A stretch of DNA of 64,000 bases from Galeruca laticollis. Its lineage: Eukaryota > Arthropoda > Insecta > Coleoptera > Chrysomelidae. Position numbers and translations under genes: made by a program. Positions 45,101 to 54,371 of this stretch are shown here, piece by piece; position 1 is the stretch's first letter; every line of letters begins with the position of its first letter. The notes below the pieces were generated by a model that made no database searches, was not told where the DNA came from, and worked only from the letters and a program-made list of their open reading frames with translations. The stretch covers positions 107,598,270 through 107,662,269 of the forward strand of contig OY998180.1 in the NCBI GenBank assembly GCA_963921935.1, in the 5' to 3' direction.

Positions 45101-45297
45101 TTAATTGAAATTATTGTGTTTTTATCTCCTCTTGTCCTCCTTCTGACCTTTTACAATCACCAATGTTCCATAGTTGTTAGTAGTCGACCAACATTCTGAG
45201 CAAATCTTTTAAAATTCCTCAAATGTTATGTCTGGTGACACATGTTCCTCAAATATATGTTTTAGATTAACTTCATCCTGCTTGAGAAAAAAATTTT

Positions 45298-45339
45298 ACC
45301 CCGAGTGAGTTTCGAACCCACGACCTCATCGTTCCCATA
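45298..45339 (-). ncRNA. tRNA-like 3' half (right arm mirror)
   Basis: Mirror of 39776-39818. Confidence 0.45.
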
Positions 45340-45996
45340 AAGAATTATGAAGTAATTTCCTTTTATCATTGTGAGGACTCAACGCGATTTTGGTTTGTTC
45401 AACACTATACACATTATGGACAAAGGAACGTATCGTATTTTGAGTAATTGTCATCTGTTTCCAATTTTTCATACAATCGACATAATCATCAAAAGTTATT
45501 TTTTACTACACATTTTTTAATACTCTTTAACGACTTTACTCCCACACTGAACTTTGTAGCCGTACATTTTGGACCAACGAAATGTGTGATGATTTGTCCA
45601 TTAGACTCATCTTTCATTACGCATAATACTTTTTATTAACTCTAGGTATATTGTATGGATTATTAGTGTAGTAGTCTTATGTATCAAATTTGTCAATTTT
45701 GTGTCAATTAAATATTTATATGCATCGTTACAAGTAAGTTGGTGAGCAAAACTGTTAGTGTCTGTGTACAATAGCTCACAATTGACTGCTCCCATTGTTG
45801 GAAGCATAAAATTATAGTGAAAGTCGTACATTCCAATTTTGGAAATATCGAAAATTGCCATATTCATATACATTGGTTTATTGAAAATGGAGATTTTTCA
45901 ATTTTCCTTAGAGTCAGATCATCATTGAAAATTGTTCTATTGTGATAACGCGGACTAGAAATGAGATTTTTAGCACCATAACGTCCATCATGGGAA
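45328..45996 (-). pseudogene. Polinton protein-primed DNA polymerase B remnant (right arm)
   Basis: Mirror of 39119-39787 with the same frameshifts and the same YTDTNS change, which shows that the damage predates the arm duplication. Confidence 0.8.
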
Positions 45997-46354
45997 GATA
46001 CAAATTCTATGATTGCATATACATTCCTTACATTTTATGTAACACACAGCAGGTGAAATCTTTTTGACCCTCCGAGAATGTCATTGTTATTTTTCATATA
46101 AAATCTTACCTGCCCGTCGACCGTAAATTCTCTCTCCCATACAGACAAATCACAATATTTGAATAAAATTTTGTGAGTTCCATTACTAAAATTGTTAGTT
46201 TTATAATCATGTTGTCGAAAGTGTTGTCACATTTCGGTATAATAATCCGTGCCTGAAGAGCGTAGTCTTACTGGGACTTGGGTAAAGCATATAACAGTTT
46301 AATTTTAAGAATTTACAAATACAGAAAATCATATAACTATATTAAATGAATATA

Positions 46355-48445
46355 CAAATAACGTGATTAAATTATAAATAGCTATAATGTCTATGAAAAT
46401 TATCAATATCGCCATCAGTATCATACGTCCCTCTAAATATTTGGGATGATTCATAATGAAATTCGGCAATACAAGATTCCTGATATTTAGTTTCAAAGAG
46501 TACTGTTTGATACCAAAAATGTCAAACGTATAACGGTGATGCATGTCTGGTGCCTCTGTGGTGTATGTGTGCTAACCCTGTGATGTGTGTCTGCTGTCCC
46601 TCTGCTTGAGTTGTAAAGTTGGTTCTTCTTTCACCACATCTATGATAAAAATGACATTCAGTGTATGACAAAGTTGTGAAATCATTGCTTCATTTTGTTG
46701 TTTTCTTGGAAATAATTCATATAAACCGAGTGTCGCAGTAAATTTGTTAGTACTAGCACTGTCAAACAGACTTCTGATGTGAGTCTGGGGTGTGTTTGTT
46801 ATCCCTTCTGTTACCCCTCTGCTATCTATCTGATAGACTTCTGATGTGTGTTATCCGTTTAATAATATAATGAGTCACATCATATTTTACTATAGTGTAG
46901 TCGTACGAGCAACAAATCTCAAGCATGCAAACGCTTTGAGTGTCCTCTGTTGTCGAATAAAGTGGATTTGCTGTCATTGTCGTTGTCGTTCTAGTAACAT
47001 CCTGTATGTGGAAATAATCTACCAATGCGGTTTGTTCAATGAAAATTTGAGCAATAATAGCAGAGATTCATTGTAACGTCCTTATCTTTATATACTCTGT
47101 GGCATCTTTTATGAAAAAATTCGGTATTTTTATGACTACGACCTGTATATATAAAAAATACGGTATCTTTATGATTACACCCTGTATAAAATCGCATCTT
47201 TTTATGACTACACTCTGTATATATGAACATCACATCTTTTTGACTACACCTGTATATAAAGAAAAATGGTATGTTTTATGACCACACCATGTATAAAAAA
47301 TGTGGTATCTGTATGTACGATGATGGTTTCTCAGTATCATATTCAGACATATATTTGTTATAATTTACGTAGACATCCCGCTCAAAATACTACTAAACTG
47401 TGTGTGTCATTAACTTTTATATCTACATATTTCTACAGTCTTAATAATTACAAACACCCCATGTATATATCAATTTTAATCATAACATGCCTCGTATATT
47501 TTACGTAGATATTCCCCGCAGAATAATAATAGGGATGCAAATATCTTTTAACACCCTGTATTGAAAAAATATTCGTATACTGTAATGAACCTAATTTATG
47601 TATCATACAGAGGACTATTTAATATAGAAACATTAATAATCTTTATGGTCTAAGCTCAACGTCTTGTCGGCTTCTCAAATCAACCACTATACAGAATATT
47701 GTCATTCAAATATTTTAATGCGTTCCCTACCTGTATCCCAATGAATGAATGCAGTTGGATTTTACCAAGAATGATTACAATGGGGCATATTTCAACTATA
47801 CTGAATTTTATCCTAGCTATATGAATTCGACACAGAAGCGTCCTCTGTTGGATTATTCCTCATTCAAGAAGCGTGCATTGTTTGTTTATCACATTTTGGT
47901 ATAATAATCGGTGGTTTATTATTAACGTTTCAAATTATACCAATATTTCAGAATAGCTATTTTGATGAAAAGTAATATTCAATAAAACTGTACCTCTAAG
48001 TTGTGTAATTATCGCTTCAAGATTTTTCTATTTGCATTGCATTCTTTTTGAAGAGCGGCTTAATTATATTAAGTGATTAAATTATAAATAGCTATAATGT
48101 CTATGAAAATTATCAATATCGCCATCAGTATCATACGTCCCTTTAAATATTTGGGGTGATCCATAATGAAATTCGGAAATACAAGATTCCTGATATTTTT
48201 TTTTTTTTTTTTTAAAGAGTACTGTTTGATACCAAAAATGTTAAACGTATAACGTGGTGAATGTCTGGTGCATCTGTGGTGTATGTGTGCTAACCCTGTG
48301 ATGTGTGTCTGCTGCCCCTCTGCTTGAGTGGTAAAGTTGGCTCCTTGTTTCACCGCATCTATGATAAAAATGACATCCAGTGTATGACAAAGTTGTGAAA
48401 TCATTGCTTCAAGATTTTTCTATTAGCGTAGCGTTCTTTTTGAGG
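46355..48445 (-). repeat. Right-arm subterminal repeats
   Basis: Mirror of 36675-38760. It contains one tandem TACAGGGTGTAGTCATAA array (47120-47295) rather than the two of the left arm, and an A/T run at 48197-48214 longer than its mirror. Confidence 0.85.
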
Positions 48446-48509
48446 AGCGGCTTAATTAAGGACACCTCAACGTCAAACCAACACACAAATTTCAAAACTA
48501 AAATATATT

Positions 48510-48593
48510 GGAGCCCTTATGGCGGAGATGTAACGGCGAAGGCTGAGAACGATGAGGTCCCGGGTTCGAATCTCACTCAAGGCAAACATTTTT
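48510..48593 (+). ncRNA. tRNA-like sequence with pol III A/B boxes, right terminus
   Basis: Plus-strand mirror of 35569-35646: GGAGCCCTTATGGCGGAGAT ... GGTCCCGGGTTCGAATC. It differs from the left copy by a few bases (GATGTAACGG against GATGTTACGG, GCTGAGAAC against GCTGGGAAC). Confidence 0.5.
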
Positions 48594-48801
48594 TTCGATG
48601 CACAAACGGATAAAAAATGGACGACAGAAAAATAGAAATCTGTAATCTACTGGAATAAAAATTTAAAAAAAGAAATCTGCCGACTGAAAAATGGACGACA
48701 GAAAAAAGAAATCTGTAATCGCCGACAGCGACACCAGCGCCACCGTCGACTAGCGGACGTTTTTCGAAGTAGTGAGTTAGAACCCGCTTAGTAACACTAC
48801 T

Positions 48802-48807
48802 TCGTCC
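48802..48807. repeat. Right target-site duplication TCGTCC
   Basis: Pairs with 35351-35356. Confidence 0.88.
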
Positions 48808-49450
48808 CCATCTCAAGATGTTATATGTTATACTGTTATCATTTCTCAGTTCAAGTGTAGAGGTTATTTTAAGGTTACGGTATTTTGGTGGATTTTTTAA
48901 TTGCTATAGTGTAATATTTATCTGTTGTTTCGTTGCTTTATTGTTATTTATTGAAAAGACAATGTCAAAGTGTATTCTGAAGGATTTTAATAAGTTGTGT
49001 ACTCGGTAAGTTTTATTAAAAAAATTTGAGCATTTTTTCTTTCACGATTAACAACCATTGTCTTTATTTTTATAAAACACAGAATTTTTACTAATTCAAT
49101 CGACAACTTTAGAGATCATGGTTGTTCTTTACGTTAGCTAAACTGAAAATTGCTGCATTAATAAACTAAATATTTCTTTTTACAGTTTTGTTCCTCCAAC
49201 CCAGGAAGATAAAATTAATTTGGCTGAAAAGCAGTGGTAATAAATCATTACATTTGTCGACGAGGAAACGATGGATCATATGATCCCTTCATTTTCAAAA
49301 ACAGTGTTTCTTTAGATTTGAGAAAGACTAAGAGAAGTTATTAAGACAGTTTGATTTGCCTTCCCATATGAGTGGAAATTAACAAAAATTGATGGTGTTT
49401 TATTGTATGCTATAATTTTGGACATTTTAGAATGTAAATTGAGTGAACGA
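48808..49450. other. No gene recognised; one possible tiny spliced frame
   Basis: MSKCILKDFNKLCTR at 48961-49005 is followed by GTAAGT, and a TTTTTACAG acceptor at about 49185 opens FVPPTQEDKINLAEKQW before a stop. The splice signals are good but the product is too short and unlike anything I know. Confidence 0.3.
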
Positions 49451-49486
49451 AAAGATGAGTACTGAGTGTGTAATTTTATTAAAATT

Positions 49487-49530
49487 CCAGGTAAGCGCTT
49501 TCAGCCATTAGACTCATTCTGAAAGCTCTC
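49487..49530 (-). ncRNA. Hammerhead-like remnant, left arm
   Basis: Minus strand: helix II-like AGTC-TAAT-GGCT, GAAA, self-complementary AGCGCT, then TACCTGG. The CUGANGA box is lost. Confidence 0.3.
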
Positions 49531-49838
49531 GCCAAGAAAAAAATATACAGAAGGTGTCAAAAAACATCAAACCCTGTAACTGCTACATACAATGAAATAA
49601 AATGTTTGATGTTACATCATTATTTAACTAAAATTTGTTAAAATTACTCTATAAGAGCGTGTACAATTGTAATTCACATAATGAAACGTCTAATTTGAAA
49701 TTAACAACTAAATGATATGTGTGTACACCCTCTTTATAGGGTAATTTTAACAAATTTTACTTAAATAATGATGTAACATCAAACATTTTATTTCATTGTA
49801 TGTACATTGTACCTGTTGTATGTTTTTCTCTTGTCGAC

Positions 49839-49880
49839 AGCTTTGAGAATGACCTCCTGGCTGAAAGCGCTTAGCTGGAA
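49839..49880 (+). ncRNA. Hammerhead-like remnant, right arm
   Basis: CTTTGAGAATGACC, GAAA, self-complementary AGCGCT, TAGCTGG. Core box lost. Confidence 0.3.
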
Positions 49881-49930
49881 TTTTAATCAAATTACACACT
49901 CAGTACTCGTCTTTTCATTAACTGAATTTA

Positions 49931-50455
49931 TATCTAGTGTGTACACCATACTCAGACAATTCCATTTTAAAATGTATCCATTGAAAAAATAATAATCTGG
50001 GTTTTATTTTATGTTATAGCTATATTCCCTCTACCAGCTATGGGATGGAAGGTATTGCCCCCTTGCCGATTTTCATATATAGCCCATGGTGTGACAATTT
50101 ATGGGAAATGAAAGTGAGTATTAACTTTTGTTGAGGCATTACGTCTAAGTATTTGGTCTAGCGGTAACCAAAGATCCAAAATATCTAATAAAGACAAAAA
50201 ATAAAAATGCTCCAAAAAAGGAATTGAAAAAAACCAAACAAATGTGTACATTCAAACATTTTTTGATTTTTTTTTTGGTTTAGTTCAAAAACATGTGTAC
50301 ACTTATTATTTCGATAGTAAGCGCATTTTGTTTTCTTTTGTTGACATAAATTTTCAAACATATTTGTGTGTTTACTTATTTATTGTTGTTATTTTGTGTG
50401 TTTACTTGTAGAACCTCAACCAGAAACGAGAAAGGACTTCCACGAGACAGTGGTA
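49931..50455. other. No gene recognised
   Basis: AT-rich, no motif. Confidence 0.5.
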
Positions 50456-50458
50456 TTT

Positions 50459-50599
50459 TTAAGACCCGTAAGAAACATTTTAACAATCATAGACTGCCAG
50501 GAGCCGCAGAGTAACTTAAACTGCCTTTTGCGATGGTTTAATAAGAACGGAATGCTTTTAAATGTAGAAATATGCAATATACTAGGTTTAAGCTTGTGA
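50459..50599 (+). pseudogene. Non-LTR reverse transcriptase fragment (about 45 codons)
   Basis: NILTIIDCQEPQSNLNCLLR and WFNKNGMLLNVEICNILGL match the segment after the YxDD motif in Jockey/R1-like RTs (xDxxxLQxxLxxLxxWxxxNxMxLNxxK). It is short, with no neighbouring RT motifs, so only a scrap. Confidence 0.42.
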
Positions 50600-51469
50600 T
50601 ATAAACCTATTTAATACTTCCAGTAAAGAAAGGAAGATATGTTTTAAGTGGAAATGAAATGTATATTATTTTAAATGTTGTACAGTCACAAGTGTTGTTT
50701 AGCACTCTTATATGTAATTACTTGGCACCTTGTATTTACAGAGCTGGGCAGCATTAAACAACTTTTCCTATAAAAATATTCTAATTACTTTTGTTCTAAC
50801 ATTCACAGTAATTATACTCAAATGTTTTCTTACACAGAAAGTTGCCAAAAATAGTAGTTAACAACTCACTGCTAACACTTTTTTTTATTAAGTAAGCAGT
50901 AGTTATACTCCAGCAGTTTGTCAAGCTCTGTGTGTTTATACGAGTATAATATTAAATTAATAAATTAATATAAACGTATCATAAATAATTTTCTACTTTA
51001 TCTTGATTTAACATCATTTAAAAATCTAATGATACTCCAATCTAGAAAATGTATGTTACTCAAATTATTTTTTGATTATCGCATCGTTTTTACATTATAG
51101 TTTACTTATTGTCATTCTGTTTGTTAGGAAAAGTACTTTGTGAAAGAGACTATTTGTTGTGTACTTTTATACCAAAATAAGTAAACTGTTCATATGATTA
51201 CTGTTTTATTTTTTCAATTTAATTAACCATTTATGGTCCATCATTTGATATTTCATTTAATTTAACTCAACATCTAATCATTATTGAGTTAAATTGAATG
51301 AAATGTTAAATGATGGACTATAAATGATTATTTTGAAATAAAATAATTAAAATACAGTGAATTTGAATATACCGCCAAAACCTAAAATTACAGATATCTT
51401 TTCAACATCACTCAATTGTTAACTTCACAGGCTCTTTAGATGGCGCCACAATCAGTGTCTCATCTATCT
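50600..51469. other. No gene recognised; small inverted repeat at 51222-51335
   Basis: A ~50-bp imperfect inverted repeat (ATTTATGGTCCATCATTTGA against TTAAATGATGGACTATAAAT) may be a MITE remnant. Otherwise AT-rich without motif. Confidence 0.5.
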
Positions 51470-51650
51470 GTGGGTTATCTGTGATGGTAGCCACAATCAA
51501 TTAGCGGCAAGAAGTACGCGAAAGCTAACAATATTATTTTGTTTTGCTTCCCACCACACTGCACTCATATGGTGCAGCCCTTAGATACAGCAGTGTATGG
51601 GCCTTATTACACCTTACACATTACTAAAACCAAGGAGTGTGAATATGGAA
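51470..51650 (+). pseudogene. pogo/Tigger-type transposase, copy 4 (fragment)
   Basis: GSHNQLAAR then, after a frame change, IILFCFPPHCTHMVQPLDTA and VYGPYYTLH: the region of the second and third catalytic Asp (here QPLDTAVYGP). This part is missing from copy 3 and could be its displaced end or a separate copy. Confidence 0.65.
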
Positions 51651-51689
51651 GCTAATCCAAGACGTGCGTTAGATGCATGTAGTTATTTT

Positions 51690-51790
51690 TTTTGAAGACA
51701 GCTTTGATAATGGGCTAGTGACCGAAAGTGCTTAGCTGAATTTTAAAATTAAATTACACACTCACTACTCGACGTTTCCTTTATTCAATT
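51690..51790 (+). mobile_element. PLE pLTR fragment
   Basis: AGACAGCTTTGATAATGGG, ACCGAAAGTGCTTAGCTG and AAATTACACACTCACTACTCG correspond to the right arm of the 49452-49930 fold-back. It keeps GAAA and the GTGCTTAGCTG box of the hammerhead-like motif. Confidence 0.6.
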
Positions 51791-53030
51791 AACCTGAAAA
51801 TGTCATCTCACTTTTCATTTAAACGAAACAATTGTGTTAATAAAGGACGCGGATACATTTTTTTGTCCATTGGAGTTTATACCTATTAGCACCTACCAAC
51901 CGTCCGCGGAAGCTCAAAATGGACGGATGGACACAAAAAGTCAGAATATATGACCTCGATTCTCGTGTTCAGAAAGCTTAAAGTTAGCCGTAGACATATC
52001 AAGAGATAGTGGTTGTCAATACCATTTGTTGAGTGTTGGTCGGTCAGGAATTCGTTCACAATGATAGCTTTGTAAGATGATGTCTTCTGCTAACGAATTT
52101 GCCTACTTAAACACCGCATACATCTTGAACAATATTTTTCATCCACTATCTCAACTTCTGACAAAAATTCCGAATGTTCTAGAAATTATGTGTCATCATA
52201 GGAATGGAAGAAAGAATATATTGCTATCAATTATCCAGCGTATTCCTCAATTTTGGACCCAAGTTAGTATTGACTAATGAGAAAGCTTCTACTATTTATA
52301 GGATATTAATTTTATGCTTTATTTAAAGATATTAAAAATGAGCGTTTTACCATATTTTTATCTTTTAGTAGCACAAAATATCAGCATCATCCTCCTTTTC
52401 ATTATTTAATTTACTAATCGGAAAAATATTGGAGCTCCAAATAATACAAACTATTCAGTATAACACTGTTTGGCAAAAAGTTTGACCCGGAATATCAATT
52501 GGCCAGTATCCTCAATTTCTACCCATATTTGTTAGGATCATAGAGGATCCGTTGAGAATGCAATTAGCTGTACATAAGGATTCCTCAATTAGAACGACTC
52601 CGAGTGGGTTTTTGGGGATTTCAGGATAATATAATTCTGTTTAAGTACACAGGATTAGATTATAGCAAGTCAGAGGCTATCATATTTGATATTTATGAAG
52701 TAGTTTTATCTTAATCGCTGTTAATTATGAGCCTTCTCGTACGAATTTATCGAAATGACTATAGTAATGGTGAGTTTTCTTTTTATGAAATTCATTCTTT
52801 TTTTTTATGTGATTGTTTATAATTGGAACAATAGGTAAATATATGTTCATGGGGGTAAAAATATCACGCGAAATATACACTGCAAACAGCACGTTTAAAA
52901 GTCCTTTGATTTCACGGATGAAATAATGCACCCCTTTCACCCCCAGCACGGCTCGGCCCTGCTCAAGAAGACAGTTTAAAAGTGGAGAACTACCTAGATT
53001 CATCTGTTCATTGAGTAAGGGTCTAAACAA
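51791..53030. other. No gene recognised (1.2 kb)
   Basis: Includes a 66-codon frame at 52077-52277 with no recognisable motif. Confidence 0.5.
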
Positions 53031-53339
53031 TAAATTTCATTCGAAAATCTTCGAGAGAAGACTTAACCCGACTATACAAGAAGTTACTAGAAAAAGTTGC
53101 AACGCATCCCAAAACATATGGTTTAACCAAGAATGCCTTTGAAAATAAGTAATATCAAATTATGTTAACATAAAATGCCATAATAAAACACCTCAAGCCC
53201 AAAAAGCGATGAAATGTGCTCAAAGAGGAAAGTAGAAAATGGTTCCAAATAAGAAACTTACATAAAAGTTGTACATTCTGAACTACATCCAGTAAAATTT
53301 CACTGTTTAGCTGACAAAATCAGAGAAAGTGTCATCACA

Positions 53340-54045
53340 ATGAAGCACAAGAAATTTAAGGAACAAGAACTAAAACTGGAAAATCTTAAATATATACAAC
53401 TTAGTATCCAATACTCTAAACGTAATGAAACAATAAGTACTTACATACAAACACACATTGCACGGCGATTTGAAAACCATTCAGACAATAATTTTACAAA
53501 TAGTGAAATAGATTTGTCAAATAAAGGCCTTAAGTACAGCATACCAACAAAATTTACGAATAATATTAAACAAATATTACCTTCTGAATCAGAAATAGCT
53601 TTAAAATCTAATTCAAATAATTTTCTAAATGAGAAATTACAAATTGCCAATTTAATCAAAAATATTAAACCGTCAAAGGTTAAACGTCAAACAAAAAATG
53701 ACAATTCAGTTTTAAATGGAATTAAAAAGAAAGTAGAAAATCCCGACATCACAATTACAAAATCTGACAAAGATAATGCCACAGTTATATTTAGAAATGA
53801 AGATTATAAATCCAAAGTAAATAACTTTGTAGAATCCACCGATGTACAAATTCTAAGAGCAGACCCAATAAAAATGTTTTCTAATAATGTAAGAGAGATC
53901 GTTTATAATTCTAATTATCTTTTAAGTCATTATGAGAACAAATGCAGTTAAAATAAAAATCCTGAATCTCCGCAATTATATGGATCCGTTAAATTATATA
54001 AAATATCGAAACCATTTAGTTCTGTAGTTTCCTATGTATTTTTCC

Positions 54046-54048
<3 letters not shown>
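53340..54048 (+). pseudogene. Penelope-like element 6, N-terminal and RT0 region
   Basis: The frame reads IDLSNKGLKYSIPTKFTNNI, SESEIALKSNSNN, DITITKSDKDNATVIFRNED and YKSKVNNFVESTDVQILRAD, matching the PLE N-terminal order (LSxxGLxYxxxPxx, KxDKGNxxVxxxxxDY). After a stop it continues PESPQLYGSVKLYKISKPFS, the decayed YGLPKIHKP motif. It is cut off by the TA tract and DNA transposon at 54051. The rest of the RT was not found beyond 57595. Confidence 0.78.

Positions 54049-54050
<2 letters not shown>

Positions 54051-54088
<38 letters not shown>
54051..54088. repeat. (TA)n microsatellite
   Basis: TA tract between the PLE 6 break and the left TIR of the 54089-57553 element. Confidence 0.97.
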
Positions 54089-54091
<3 letters not shown>

Positions 54092-54371
54092 CGGGTGATC
54101 TGGCAAAAGCTCCTATCTGACAATTTTTCTAAAATTGAGATTTGAGTACTGCATACTGTTCATGTTAATAAGCAACAGTGACAAGCATTTTTGTGTTTGG
54201 TGCATTTTTACTAAACAAATTGAATTTTATTGTGGATTCTTCGCAGTTATTTTGTGATTGTGTATATAAAATAGACATATTATTTGAAACGCCAGATTTT
54301 AGGTTTGGTTTGTTTTGATTTAAAAGATAATGTATTGAAAAGTGTTTATAACTTATAAATTATGGTTTCTC

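Larger units (their letters stand above)
35357..48801. mobile_element. Polinton/Maverick-type element in palindromic form, 13.4 kb
   Basis: Ends are AGTAGTGTTACTAAGCGG at 35357 and its complement ending at 48801, flanked by TCGTCC on both sides. Inside are remnants of two core Polinton genes (protein-primed DNA polymerase B and chromodomain integrase) and two further Polinton-type genes. I found no ATPase, protease or capsid genes. The arms 35357-41733 and 43382-48801 are inverted copies of each other. The left arm has an extra ~967-bp segment (35696-36662). The element is an internally deleted, rearranged derivative and could not move by itself. Confidence 0.85.
43382..48801 (-). repeat. Right arm of the Polinton palindrome
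   Basis: Reverse complement of the left arm without its 967-bp segment. For the inner part, left and right coordinates add to 85115. Confidence 0.93.
49452..49930. mobile_element. PLE pLTR fold-back, third example
   Basis: AAAAGATGAGTACTGAGTGTG at 49450 pairs with CACACTCAGTACTCGTCTTT ending near 49915. Arms are ~200 bp, about 49452-49665 and 49728-49930, with moderate divergence. Both arms contain CTGAAAGCGCTTA in pLTR orientation. A related single fragment lies at 51690-51790. Confidence 0.7.

Noticed and set aside
35357..48801. Palindrome as a pure assembly or amplification artefact
   Set aside because: Not fully excluded, but the flanking 6-bp duplication, AG...CT ends, arm-specific 967-bp segment and substitutions in the outer ends argue for a real structure.
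48961..49240. Short two-exon gene with GTAAGT donor
   Set aside because: Product of about 32 residues with no known match; such signals are frequent by chance.
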